From: Chryseobacterium aquifrigidense
GTDB taxonomy: Bacteria > Bacteroidota > Bacteroidia > Flavobacteriales > Weeksellaceae
Reading direction: 5' to 3'
Length of the DNA stretch: 64,000 nucleotides
Assembly: GCF_006716485.1 (NCBI RefSeq)
Contig: NZ_VFPD01000001.1
Span: 835,806-899,805 of the forward strand
Position numbers and translations under genes: made by a program
Notes under the pieces: model-generated
Told to the model about the DNA's origin: nothing
Seen by the model: the letters and a program-made list of their open reading frames with translations, nothing else
Database searches by the model: none
Shown here: piece by piece, positions 9,068 to 18,327 of the stretch
How the letters are laid out: every line of letters begins with the position of its first letter
Position numbering within the stretch: position 1 is the first letter of the stretch

Positions 9068-10411
9068 ATGATAAGAAAAACATTTTTAGTCATTCTCTAC
9101 GGATGGCTAATGCTGAGCTGCCTCAATTTATATGGACAGCAGGTATCATTGCTCCGCGATATCTGGTCAGAAACGGAGAAAAATTATTCGGGAATTCTTG
9201 CTTCCCAATCTGCGGTTGAGTCTTCTGAAATTAATGAAGCGGTTGTTAAAAGTAATGCTTTACCACAGATCAAAGCCCAATTTCAGAATACTTACGGTAC
9301 ATTCGAAGGAAGTAATGGAGCTTCCTTTCCGCAACAGGGATTTTTTACTGTAAGCGGAAGCAGAGTAGGTTCTGATGGTTCCGCATTATCAGCAAACACT
9401 TTTGCTTCGATGGTCACAGAATATGAGATTTATAATTTCGGCAGACAAAAAACTGATGAAAAAGCAGCTTCTTTATTAACTTCAAAGGCGAAGACCAATC
9501 AAAGTGCCTACTTGCTTCGTCTTAAAAAAACTGTTTTCGAAAAATACCTGGATGCTGTATTTGCCGTTTCAAAACTTCATTGGGCAGATAAGAATACAAT
9601 CAGAATACAGAAAATTCATAGACTCAACAGTGCACTTTCCCGTTCAGGTTTAAGACCGGAAGCGGACAGTGTTTTAACGTATTCTTCATACCTTCAGGCT
9701 GCTGCGGTGCGGGATAATACTGGTGGGCTGATGCTATCTGCAGTAGAAAAACTAAAAGAGTTTTATCCAAAGAAGATAGATGGAGCACAATTAGCAGCGA
9801 CTCATTTCCTTGATCCTTTTCTTTTATCTGAAATGAAACTGGGTGGAAATATATCTCATCCCTTTATCGAAACACTTAAACTTGAAGCTGAATATTTTGA
9901 GAAGAAGGCAGAGAGTCAAAGAAGGTCTTCACTGCCATCCATTAAAGCTTTGGCAGGCTATGCCTATCGGGGATCGGGGATCAATAATCAAGGATATTCC
10001 TCAGGCAATTGGATCGACGGATTTTCAAATCCCGCCAATAACTTTTTGGTAGGCTTAGGCGTTACTTGGAATTTGACCAGTATATACACCAATAATAAGA
10101 AAGCTGAAGCTTTCAGAAAAGAATCTCAACGGTTCGCTTATCTGGAAGAACAATCTAAAACGGCTATCCTGGTTGAAACCAGTGCTCTGGAGAAAACTAT
10201 TTCTGCACAATTTGATGAGCTTGGTAAACAGGCTGAAGCCGTTAAAAAAGCTGAGTCAGCGTACGAAATGTATTTCGCCAGATATAAAAGCGGATTAATA
10301 GGTTTAACTGAACTTCTTCAGATCCAGCAGATATTGGAAACAGCAGAAAATAATCAGATCAATGCTGCTAAAGACTATTGGAGGCAGGTGATTAACCTTG
10401 CCGATATCTAA
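9068..10411 (+). CDS. TolC-family outer-membrane efflux protein, C-terminus truncated
   Basis: The 447-aa protein has a signal peptide (1-23, cleaved near YGQQ) and the long coiled-coil repeats of TolC/CzcC-type outer-membrane channels. The last residues read YWRQVINLADI and are followed by TAA GGT AAT. In this family the helix normally continues as DxQGN, so the TAA looks like a mutated CAA with the next two codons still matching; after about 10420 the similarity stops. The membrane-fusion and RND genes expected downstream are absent and unrelated AT-rich DNA follows. Perhaps about ten residues are lost, so the channel may still fold. Confidence 0.8.
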   Translation: MIRKTFLVILYGWLMLSCLNLYGQQVSLLRDIWSETEKNYSGILASQSAVESSEINEAVVKSNALPQIKAQFQNTYGTFEGSNGASFPQQGFFTVSGSRVGSDGSALSANTFASMVTEYEIYNFGRQKTDEKAASLLTSKAKTNQSAYLLRLKKTVFEKYLDAVFAVSKLHWADKNTIRIQKIHRLNSALSRSGLRPEADSVLTYSSYLQAAAVRDNTGGLMLSAVEKLKEFYPKKIDGAQLAATHFLDPFLLSEMKLGGNISHPFIETLKLEAEYFEKKAESQRRSSLPSIKALAGYAYRGSGINNQGYSSGNWIDGFSNPANNFLVGLGVTWNLTSIYTNNKKAEAFRKESQRFAYLEEQSKTAILVETSALEKTISAQFDELGKQAEAVKKAESAYEMYFARYKSGLIGLTELLQIQQILETAENNQINAAKDYWRQVINLADI

Positions 10412-11660
10412 GGTAATTCCTGAATATGATGAATTAAATTATATTCAAATATTAGGAGAACTTGGAATTGCCTATTGGTTAAATGGAGAGTTTGAAAATA
10501 GTTTTGTAATATTTGAAGATGTTGTAAATAGGCTTTTAGAAATTAAAGAAAAATCCTTTAATAAAGAATGGATAAGAATTTTTTCTTGGACTGGACATAC
10601 TTTAGGATACATTTCAGCTGAAGTGTCAAAGGATAAAGTACCAACTTATGTTAGTGACGGAGGAGATTATATAAAACCATATCTCGGTATTTATATGTTC
10701 AATACAAAGGATTTATCAGATTTATATTTACCTACCAAGGATGCTATTATTACAGCAAATATGTCTGTATTTGCAGATGGGGTGAATGATATTTATAAAG
10801 CCTATTCTTGGTCATTAAAAGCATTTGATATTGCAAGAAATTCTGGTGATGAGCAAACCTTTTTAATGATTTCTGCTATTTGTGGACAATATTCTACTAT
10901 TAACTTTAAGCTTGAAGAATCTTTAGAAGCATCCCTTTTATTTTCTGCTTTAACATCACATTTAAGTGGTACTCCGGCAGAAAAAATAAGTGAATTAGAA
11001 CGTATAGATCTCAAAGATTTACTTCATGAAAAGCCAAGCGAAAAATGGAACATTGCAGAAGAAAATACCGTTCTAATAACTATAATCCCATTATTCATAA
11101 TCGTCTTAACGAACTATCTTGAAAATAGAAATAACAAAGAAGAAAGTTTTTACGCTTTCCAAAAATTAATTTCTAATTATATAAAAGATGCATCAGACAA
11201 ACATTTATGGAATGATTTATTAAGTGTAGTAACTTCAATAATTGAAAAGAAAATTTCTAAAAATGAATTGATCCAAAAAGCTAATCAGTACGGCGACGAG
11301 GATAAGAAAAACTTCCAAATTATTTGTCTTTTAGGTCATATCTTTTATTCGAGAAATGAAGAAAATGCAATAATCCAGTTGATTAATGCATTTCCATACT
11401 TAACAAAAACTTATAAACAAACTAATAGTTTAATAAAATTTATATTAGTCCCTTTTGTTAAATTAATTGCAATAGATTTATTAAAAACATCTTTTGTTGG
11501 TAGTAGAACCGATTTGGAAAAGATACTGAACCAAATAGAGTCATTTAATATTTCCACTCAGAATCCAATTCAAAAAATATTACAACCCGTTGTTGATGAA
11601 TTTGATATTAAGATATCAGATGATAGAAAATTATGGTTGTATAATTTTAAAGAAATATAA
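10398..11660 (+). pseudogene. 5'-truncated TPR-like helical-repeat protein (orphan C-terminal part)
   Basis: The open frame begins only at a TTG inside the tail of tolC and is closed upstream by a stop near 10388. There is no natural start: the next in-frame Met is far inside. The 420 residues begin with a clear TPR-like helix pair (GELGIAYWLNGEFENSFVIF) and continue as helical repeats without a catalytic motif. This looks like the C-terminal sensor half of a larger protein whose N-terminal part was lost at the junction at about 10420. Such halves are common in STAND-type NTPases, but that identity is speculation. AT-richer than its left neighbours. Confidence 0.55.
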
Positions 11661-11734
11661 TTTTTGCGAATAAATCTTTTAATGTTTCATAAAAGTTACT
11701 CTATAGCTATTTGTTTAATTTCTAAAATATTTTA

Positions 11735-14413
11735 TTAAATCAAATTCTCAAAGTAAAATTTTGCAATTTCACTATCATAATTTTTTCTTAGATATTTTTT
11801 TAGATAGTTAAGTAGCGGTTTGGACTTTTTAAATTCTTTAACGTAATATTTAAGATTGTTTCCTATTAACCAATAAGGATTAAATTTAGAATAATCAAAT
11901 GTATCTAAATGCAAAAGCCAATTGTAATATTCCTTTTTAGAAGAAATATTATATTCAATATATTTTTCCAATTTTTCCACTGGAAATCCTAGCTTAAAAA
12001 AAATATTAATCACTTGATCAAGTGTAAAATTATCAGGAGAACCAAATGGACCTCTATCTTCATTTTTTGATAGATCCGGAATTCCCTCTATGAATTTATT
12101 TAAAAGATTGTCATTTAATTGAGGCTTAATTGTATCAAGAATAACAGCTGTATTAAACAATTCAGGATTAAAATTTTCTTCTAATTCTTTGATAACTTTT
12201 TGTTTTATTACTGCCTGTAACTCATGGTCTAAGAAACTTAACCCATACCAATATTTAAAATAATTATCCTTCTTAGAAAAATCAATATCCTCAATATTTG
12301 AAATACCATTAATATTCTTAATTACATCAATTATTTCTCCTGAGGTTGCTTTTTCAAAGTAGTACTTTGCAATTAACGAAGAGTTGTGTATTCTTAAATT
12401 GCTATCAATGCCTAACTTAATAAACTCTAACAGATTGTCTTTAGATATTGAATATTCTTTTTCTGTTACAATTTTCATCAAATCCGCTACAAGTGAAAGC
12501 CTTTCAGTTTTATTAATCCGGATGAAATTTAAAACTTTTGAGAATAAGGCATTTAGGTTAACATTATCAATATCAATTTTGGAAAGAATTAAACAAAAGT
12601 TTTGAATAGTATTGCTTAGTCGCTGAACAATTCTATAATTATCTTTATTTTTTTCTATACTTTTATTAGATTTTGTTAGGTTATCAATGTATATATTAAA
12701 TTGTTGAAAAACTAAATCTGTGTTATGTATTGTAATTATTTTGATACTATACTTATTAAATAGAAAAACAGCATCTTTATTTTTGACATAAAAAAGCCAC
12801 ATTTCAATAGTCCTAAAATCAAACTTGTACTGCTCATAATCAGGATTTTTTAATGTGTAAATAATCAAAAATCCTTCTAATATTTTTCTACACAATTGTT
12901 CATATTCTTGATACTGGTTCAGTATAATAAAATTAAATTCAAAAAAATTATGAACTCTAACAAAATTGCTTTCCAAATCAAAAAGTTGGTTATCAGAAGT
13001 CCAACCGCCTTGTTTATCATTTAATCTCGTTTTTTGTAGCTCAAACAGCAAATTATCTATGTAAACAATATTTCTGTAAACAAATCGAAAGTCTCTTAAT
13101 GTTTTGTATATGTCCAAGAAGTGTTGAGCGTTGTCAAGAATAAATTTTTCTTCTGACTTATCTTCGATATGTACAAACTTCTTTTTTATTTCATCATCAA
13201 AATGAAAACTATTTTCACACAATTGTTTCAGTTCCAATAGATTTAATTTTGCAGTTAGATAGGTGATAGGATTTTTATTTTTATCTTCATTATTGTAAAT
13301 ATCCAAAAGTATATCAATTGACTTTTCCACATCTCCAAACAAGAATGATGCATAACCCTTTCTTAGTTTTTCATATCCTGAATAATTAGGCTTGTTCTGT
13401 TTTAAGAGAAATTCTGTTTTTTTAATATCTAATCTTTCAAATGTGCATCTTTCACAATTGCAAGTTCCGGAAATAAAAAGGTTATGAATACAAAATCTGT
13501 TTCCTTCTTCTAATCTCCGTCCTCGAAAAAATATATGCTTAATTGCGTTAGCAATAAAGAAACTAATTATTGATTTTAATTTTTCCTTTTGATTTTCAAC
13601 AAGTATAAGATTATTTGAAATTCCATAAGATTTTTTTCTCCTATCAACATGAATACTTTTAATAAGGTTATACAAATCCTCATTGTCGGTAGATATACTC
13701 ATATCACCAACATAAGTGCTTTCCCCAAAAGTATAATACAATATCTCACTCAATATATTTTTCGGAATGACTTTTATGCATTCAAATTTTTCAATTATGT
13801 AATATAATTTATCTATGATATGCAATCCTTCAGTTTCTTTTCTAAAAACAGAATAGTCTGATTTATGAGACTCAAATAAATTTCCGTGTAATTTTTCTAC
13901 TTGTTTAATCCTTGCAGTTCTTATTTGTTCAAGAAACTTGTCAAAATTTTCTTCATTCAGAATATTATCTTTCGGGATATATACTTGGAAATTTTTTACA
14001 TTTTTATTTTTTTGCTCGTTAATCCTATTCGGAACAGTATCGTCATTTTGAATAAAATAGTAATAAACCTTATTTGATACAATATCACAAAGGGTAAATA
14101 CAAATGGTTCGGATACTTTATAATACCATGAAAAAGGATGTCTTAGACTTTTTAAAGGATAAGAAATAAAATCCGTGTCTTTATTTGGCCTTACAATAGC
14201 ATTTTTTCCTTTGTTTTGATTAACAAAAGATATTTCATCAATTAATGTTTCTCTATCAACAACTTGATAGTAAAAATCTGTTCCAATTTCTCTTTTACCA
14301 GATTCATTATCTACCAATTTATAATTTTTATTTCTAAACAGTTCAGACAAGGTGTCATTTAATAAATTGTTTGCTTGACGCTCAATTTCATCATTATGTA
14401 ATTTTGGTGGCAT
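11735..14413 (-). CDS. large protein with N-terminal DUF4365-like (PD-(D/E)XK) domain, putative defence effector
   Basis: The 892-aa protein starts with about 125 residues laid out like DUF4365 nuclease domains: Glu42 and Asp46 in REIGTD, then Gln66-x-Lys68 in FVNQNKG, followed by the EPFVFTLCD and KVYYYF strands. Around 308-323 four cysteines (C308, C318, C320, C323) form a possible zinc site. The remaining 550 residues are helical and repeat-like, without a recognisable NTPase motif. Composition is strongly AT-rich, and the gene sits convergent to a truncated repeat protein inside foreign DNA. A nuclease fused to a sensor in a phage-defence role is a reasonable guess; no function is shown. 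No signal peptide or membrane helix. Confidence 0.6.
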   Translation of the reverse strand: MPPKLHNDEIERQANNLLNDTLSELFRNKNYKLVDNESGKREIGTDFYYQVVDRETLIDEISFVNQNKGKNAIVRPNKDTDFISYPLKSLRHPFSWYYKVSEPFVFTLCDIVSNKVYYYFIQNDDTVPNRINEQKNKNVKNFQVYIPKDNILNEENFDKFLEQIRTARIKQVEKLHGNLFESHKSDYSVFRKETEGLHIIDKLYYIIEKFECIKVIPKNILSEILYYTFGESTYVGDMSISTDNEDLYNLIKSIHVDRRKKSYGISNNLILVENQKEKLKSIISFFIANAIKHIFFRGRRLEEGNRFCIHNLFISGTCNCERCTFERLDIKKTEFLLKQNKPNYSGYEKLRKGYASFLFGDVEKSIDILLDIYNNEDKNKNPITYLTAKLNLLELKQLCENSFHFDDEIKKKFVHIEDKSEEKFILDNAQHFLDIYKTLRDFRFVYRNIVYIDNLLFELQKTRLNDKQGGWTSDNQLFDLESNFVRVHNFFEFNFIILNQYQEYEQLCRKILEGFLIIYTLKNPDYEQYKFDFRTIEMWLFYVKNKDAVFLFNKYSIKIITIHNTDLVFQQFNIYIDNLTKSNKSIEKNKDNYRIVQRLSNTIQNFCLILSKIDIDNVNLNALFSKVLNFIRINKTERLSLVADLMKIVTEKEYSISKDNLLEFIKLGIDSNLRIHNSSLIAKYYFEKATSGEIIDVIKNINGISNIEDIDFSKKDNYFKYWYGLSFLDHELQAVIKQKVIKELEENFNPELFNTAVILDTIKPQLNDNLLNKFIEGIPDLSKNEDRGPFGSPDNFTLDQVINIFFKLGFPVEKLEKYIEYNISSKKEYYNWLLHLDTFDYSKFNPYWLIGNNLKYYVKEFKKSKPLLNYLKKYLRKNYDSEIAKFYFENLI

Positions 14414-14570
14414 GCTATTATTTTAATAATTGATAAATTTAAAGATAATTTATTTTTTAAGTAATTATAACAATTTGCATTATGCCAAATTAACATACTA
14501 CTAACAATTATATATGTAAGTAATATGTCAATCAGTAAAAATCTTTTAACTTGAGTTTTATAATATTATT

Positions 14571-14744
14571 TTAATAATTGAGTGATGATAGTTGAGCCAG
14601 TTTATTCAAATCTTCAACAAAATTTTTCGAAAAATGTACCGCTGAGTCACTTAAGGAGACAACTAATAAAAAATTGTCTCCTTTTTTCACACATAAATGC
14701 TTGTTAATCAAATCTTTATAATGTGACACTTTGTGTTCGATATT
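14571..14744 (-). pseudogene. decayed gene tail (C-terminus of an unknown mobile-element protein), left copy
   Basis: The minus strand reads open for 57 codons without a start and ends in a peptide with HFSKNFVEDLNKLAQL before the stop. A related tail (HFSNTFLEDLNKLVEL) occurs at 23663-23737. The two share blocks of identical DNA (17 and 13 bases). A hairpin with a T-run at about 14656-14688 overlaps it and may be coincidental. I do not recognise the parent protein. Confidence 0.5.
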
Positions 14745-14870
14745 TTAAAAGTAAATTGCTTAGTCTGTTTGAAGTAAAGAATCTGAAAGCGTCAAAGGAG
14801 GCTTATAATCTACAATCATTAAGAGTTCGAAATCTCCTTAAGGTTAAAGCTTTTTTTCTCTTTTGACTTA

Positions 14871-14981
14871 TTATAATTCTTTGCTACTAAATATAGCTTC
14901 TAATATAACTTCAGCTTCCTTCTCATTTATCTGAACACCATTCTTAGCCAAAATAGTCGCTTGTTCAACTGAAACATTCCT
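14871..14981 (-). pseudogene. remnant of a small mobile-element ORF
   Basis: The minus strand encodes VSVEQATILAKNGVQINEKE and on to IFSSKEL, preceded in frame by a stop. The pattern resembles the small helical proteins (VSxEQAxxIL type) that accompany Bacteroidota conjugative elements and normally continue with a DFLYxxA block. Here the end is replaced, so I regard it as a broken copy. Confidence 0.45.
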
Positions 14982-15058
14982 TCAATGAAGTTCATTTTTC
15001 TTATTATTTTTTCGGTTACTTTTTTTTGAAAATATTTTTGAAAATGCTGGCTTAAGTT

Positions 15059-15259
15059 CTAAAAAAAGATCTCCACTTTTATAATCAATATTGGGTCCAT
15101 CAGAATATATCTGAAACTTTTTCGCAGATGAATTGACGTGATTCTATTTGGAAACATATTATGGTTCAAAGCCAAATTTTGAAAAGTTTCCCTCAATGTA
15201 TGAGTGGGGCAAGAAGCATCGTGAAAAAATTTATCGAAGGCATTTAATTTCTTTATCAT
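15059..15259 (-). CDS. short hypothetical ORF in decayed DNA, 66 aa
   Basis: It encodes a basic peptide (with HTLRETFQNLALNHNM and IHLRKSFRYIL) of no family I know. It lies among broken gene tails and may itself be a fragment. Listed because composition and length are not obviously a shadow of another gene; low confidence. Confidence 0.25.
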   Translation of the reverse strand: MIKKLNAFDKFFHDASCPTHTLRETFQNLALNHNMFPNRITSIHLRKSFRYILMDPILIIKVEIFF

Positions 15260-15305
15260 ATTATTTGAAAATCAGAAAATTTATTTCAACAATAATCTGA
15301 TATGA

Positions 15306-15343
15306 AAAGCGTCTCAAAGATATTTTTTGAGACGCTTTTTTTA
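15306..15343 (-). terminator. hairpin terminator (bidirectional) after the monooxygenase gene
   Basis: A stem of about 12 bp built on GCGTCTCAAA and TTTGAGACGC is flanked by T-runs on both strands. It closes the monooxygenase gene that ends at 15341. Confidence 0.75.
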
Positions 15344-15649
15344 TTTTTTAAATTTTGCAAAAGACTGGTAGACCGATGGTTCACGTTGTATTTCCAAATC
15401 CAATAACAACTGTTCCCATTCAAGAACGTAAGGTTGCTTGAGGGTAACATTCATAAAGTGCTCAATGTCTTCATTCCACACTTCATAAACAAAAAATTCT
15501 TCGGCTTTTTGAATATTCTGATGAATAGTGGCTTGAACGAAATTTTCCTGTTCGCTCACCGTTTCAAAAAGGTCGGCAAGGGCTTTTTTAAATTGTTCGT
15601 AATTGTCAGGTTTTGCAGTAAATTTGATGGCTAATGTAAATTGTTCCAT
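15341..15649 (-). CDS. antibiotic biosynthesis monooxygenase-family (putative quinol monooxygenase)
   Basis: The 102-aa protein has the ferredoxin-like ABM fold pattern: TLAIKFTAKPDNYEQFKKAL, a central QENFVQATIH strand with FFVYEVWNEDIEHF, and a C-terminal helix. Members such as YgiN oxidise quinols or remove reactive quinones without cofactors. It is divergent from an HxlR regulator pseudogene and shares that intergenic operator, so it was probably under HxlR control. Its present regulation is unclear because the regulator is broken. Confidence 0.75.
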   Translation of the reverse strand: MEQFTLAIKFTAKPDNYEQFKKALADLFETVSEQENFVQATIHQNIQKAEEFFVYEVWNEDIEHFMNVTLKQPYVLEWEQLLLDLEIQREPSVYQSFAKFKK

Positions 15650-15741
15650 TTTATTAAAGGGTTAAAATTTAATATTATAATATCTTCTTTCTAGAATCAT
15701 ATTATCTTCTTTGCAAATTTACAATTGATTTGTTTAAATTT

Positions 15742-15789
15742 GTAACAAAGTATCAAAAAGTAACTGTAACATTTGGGTAACAAGGTAAC
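15742..15789. promoter_or_regulatory. HxlR-type operator with five GTAAC repeats (left copy)
   Basis: GTAAC occurs at 15742, 15760, 15766, 15777 and 15785. The last four have spacings 6, 11 and 8. The same spacing is seen at 23166-23195, in front of an intact HxlR gene. The last repeat ends two bases before the ATG of the HxlR pseudogene. Confidence 0.65.
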
Positions 15790-15791
15790 TT

Positions 15792-16141
15792 ATGGAAGAT
15801 GATAAAATTCTAACCAGCAAGTGTGACGCACACGTAAGAGTCATATCAAATGTAATGTGTGCGTTGAGCGGAAAGTGAAAAATTCCCGTTTTAGCATCCC
15901 TCTGCTTTAATGAGACAAGACGATTCACCAATTTATTGAATGATGTAAGTGGAATCTCCTACAAAATGCCGAGTAAAGGCTTAAAAACTGGAAATTAATA
16001 AAATTAATTCCAATAGATATTATTAAAGCGCATCCAGTTATTGTTTTTTACGAACTCAAAGCCCACTGTAAAAAACTAATTTAGGCAATGCGAAGTCTTT
16101 TGGGCTAGGGAACTGAACATAAGAAAGAAATTATTAAGTAA
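15792..16141 (+). pseudogene. HxlR-family regulator, broken by stops and a frameshift
   Basis: Translation from the ATG at 15792 gives the HxlR pattern with ALSGK-stop-KIPVLASLCFNETRRF, where TGA at 15876-15878 replaces the conserved Trp of GKWKIP. Homology continues to GISYKM and LKTGN, then breaks by a frameshift near 15990. It resumes as HPVIVFYELKAHCKKLI and GTEHKKEIIK with further in-frame TAG codons, including one at the WG tryptophan. All parts of a normal 115-120-residue HxlR protein are present but it cannot be translated. The operator in front is preserved. Confidence 0.85.
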
Positions 16142-16230
16142 TTTGCAATGTTTTAATGATGTTATATAAGAAACAAGATAGAAATTAAAGGTAACTTCTG
16201 AACAAAATCATAATTTTATGAAATAAGAAA

Positions 16231-16800
16231 TTGGATATATTAGCCCATCATATAAAGAAAACTGTAGAAATTTCCGAAAACGATTTGGAAAAAGTGATGT
16301 CTTTTTTCGTCAAAGAAACTTTTAGAAAAAAAGATTTTATCATCAGTGAAAATGATAAGGTAAAGCACTTGTATTTTATTGTATCTGGCTTAGTAAAGCT
16401 TTCCGTTTTGGATAGTAATGCTAATGAGCATATCATTTCTTTCGCAATGGAAGATTGGTGGGAAAGCGATTATCAGGCCTTTTACACGCAGACAAAAGCA
16501 ACACAAATTATGCAATGTATCGAGAAAACTGAGGTCTTGAAATTATCTTACAATCATTATCGTCATATACTTAAAGAAATTCCTATTATGAGCAATTTTT
16601 TTCTTCATAAGGCAGTAAACGGTCATATCTCCAATCAAAGAAGAATAGTATCTTTAATAGCTTTGAACGCTCGGCAGAAGTATGAGCATTTTCTCAAATA
16701 CTACCCACTATTATTGCAGAGAATCCCAAAAACTACTTTGGCACTTTATCTTGGAGTTTCAAGGGAAACATTAAGCCGTTTTTTCTCGGAATCCAAATAA
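16231..16800 (+). CDS. Crp/Fnr-family transcriptional regulator
   Basis: The 189-aa protein has a cyclic-nucleotide-binding-like beta roll (about 25-115, with FIISENDKVKHLYFIVSGLV) and a C-terminal HTH (RIPKTTLALYLGVSRETLSR). I keep the TTG start at 16231 because homologues begin with a similar LAxHIKKTVEI helix and no in-frame ATG is available before it. The RidA-like gene follows 72 bases later and is the likely target. Confidence 0.8.
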   Translation: MDILAHHIKKTVEISENDLEKVMSFFVKETFRKKDFIISENDKVKHLYFIVSGLVKLSVLDSNANEHIISFAMEDWWESDYQAFYTQTKATQIMQCIEKTEVLKLSYNHYRHILKEIPIMSNFFLHKAVNGHISNQRRIVSLIALNARQKYEHFLKYYPLLLQRIPKTTLALYLGVSRETLSRFFSESK

Positions 16801-16872
16801 TTGTGACAAACATCACAGAAAATCCAGTCTTTCATTAACGAACTTTGCTCTCTTGTTAAACAAAAAAATAAT

Positions 16873-17262
16873 ATGGAAAAGAGAGTAATCAATCCTTGGG
16901 AATGGCAGGATGCGAGGAATTATGTTCAGGCTGTAGAAGTGAAAAATGTGCAGAGTACGCTGTACGTGTCTGGTCAAACAGCAATTGACGACGACGGAGT
17001 TTCAAGTGAAGCCGATATGAGGATCCAAATTGAAAAAGCATTGGGAAATCTAGAAAAAGTTATTCTTCAGGCAGATTTTGAAATGCAAAATATTGTCCGT
17101 CTCAATGTCTATACAACGGAGCATAGTGAGCTATTTAAAAATTTTGATGTTCTTCAAAATTGGATTTCCAAACATCAAATGCAGCAGGCCACAACTGTGA
17201 TGGAAGTCAAAACACTTTTTGAAACATTAAAAGTGGAATTTGAAGCGACAGTCGTAAAATAG
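16873..17262 (+). CDS. RidA-family (YjgF) protein
   Basis: The 129-aa protein shows the RidA trimer fold with NVQSTLYVSGQTAIDDDG, the LGNLEKVILQADFEMQNIVR helix-strand and the final FEATVVK. Family members hydrolyse reactive enamine/imine intermediates from PLP enzymes. The catalytic arginine expected near 105 is not obvious in QATTVMEVK, so this may be a diverged member. Probably co-regulated with the Crp-like gene upstream. Confidence 0.8.
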   Translation: MEKRVINPWEWQDARNYVQAVEVKNVQSTLYVSGQTAIDDDGVSSEADMRIQIEKALGNLEKVILQADFEMQNIVRLNVYTTEHSELFKNFDVLQNWISKHQMQQATTVMEVKTLFETLKVEFEATVVK

Positions 17263-17280
17263 AAAGTCAGCTTAGTTATT

Positions 17281-17325
17281 AAAAGGCGATTTAGGATTTA
17301 ATTTTACACCTGAATCGCCTTTTAA
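17281..17325. terminator. bidirectional hairpin terminator between ridA-like and AraC genes
   Basis: AAAAGGCGATT pairs with AATCGCCTTTT around a T-rich loop, followed by TAATTTTC. It separates two convergent genes. Confidence 0.7.
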
Positions 17326-17342
17326 TTTTCTTTCTGAATCTG

Positions 17343-18263
17343 TCAATTAAATGATTGTCTGAATTTGGCCGGAGTCATAGAAGTTTTGGTTTTAAATAGT
17401 CTGCTGAATGACTGCGGATATTCAAAACCCAACTGATATGCAATTTCAGCGACTGATAAATCTGTTGTCGACAATATCTCTTTTGCAAGCTCAATGAGTT
17501 TATTGTGGATGTGTTGTTGGGTATTCAATCCCGTCAACGAACGGAGCATATCACTTAAATAGTTGGCTGATACATTCAGTTGCTCTGCAATATACTGAAC
17601 AGAGGGTAAGCCTTTCTGAATAGCCTGTTCATCATTAAAATAGTGATTTAATATATCTTCAAACTGTTGAATGAGACCATTATTCAAAGCTTTTTCCGTA
17701 ATAAATTGTCTTTTATAAAATCGTTCGCAATAAGTAAGTAAAAGGCCAATTTGTGAAATTAGCACATCGTGACTGAAATTATCAATCCTGCTATCCAGCT
17801 CCTCTTTAATGATATTAAATACAGAGAATATTGTTACCTTCTCTTTTTCGGAAAGATGCAATGCTTCGTCTGTAGCATATGTAAAATAATTATATAGCTT
17901 TACTTTTTTGGCCAAAGGATAGGACAATAAAAAGTCAGGATGTATCAGCAAAATATAACCTTTGCTTTTATTGTTTTTAGGTTTTTCAAATAGCTGTCCG
18001 GGAGCTGTAAAAACCATCCCGCCTTCACCGAAATCATAATGACTCTGTCCATATTTTGCGCTCCCAATAGTATCTTTATACGCTATCTTATAAAATTCCA
18101 TTACCATAAAGTCGGGCAGAATATCCTCAGGCATCGACATTTCTTCTATGGAAATTAAACTGATTAAAGGATGTTCAGGTTTTGTCAAACCAAATTTATG
18201 ATGAAACTCGGACAGCGAACTGAACTTATGGAATTTGTTCTTTGTATCTTTCATAATAGCCAA
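17343..18263 (-). CDS. AraC-family transcriptional regulator
   Basis: The 306-aa cytosolic protein has an N-terminal cupin-like sensor and a C-terminal AraC double HTH (about 205-305, with QLNVSANYLSDMLRSLTGLN and QLGFEYPQSFSRLFKTKT). It lies downstream of an SDR oxidoreductase on the same strand, a common regulator/target pair in Chryseobacterium. Confidence 0.85.
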   Translation of the reverse strand: MAIMKDTKNKFHKFSSLSEFHHKFGLTKPEHPLISLISIEEMSMPEDILPDFMVMEFYKIAYKDTIGSAKYGQSHYDFGEGGMVFTAPGQLFEKPKNNKSKGYILLIHPDFLLSYPLAKKVKLYNYFTYATDEALHLSEKEKVTIFSVFNIIKEELDSRIDNFSHDVLISQIGLLLTYCERFYKRQFITEKALNNGLIQQFEDILNHYFNDEQAIQKGLPSVQYIAEQLNVSANYLSDMLRSLTGLNTQQHIHNKLIELAKEILSTTDLSVAEIAYQLGFEYPQSFSRLFKTKTSMTPAKFRQSFN

Positions 18264-18327
18264 TTTTATATTTCAGGCTAGCGTTGAGCTAAATTACACC
18301 AGAAATTCTTATAAAAATAATGAATTA

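Noticed and set aside
14656..14688. Hairpin with T-run read as a terminator
   Set aside because: It overlaps the decayed coding tail and no plus-strand gene ends there; it may arise from the AT-rich codons.
15734..15931. 65-codon minus-strand ORF over the HxlR pseudogene
   Set aside because: It is the antisense shadow of the plus-strand HxlR homology, which is clear in sequence.
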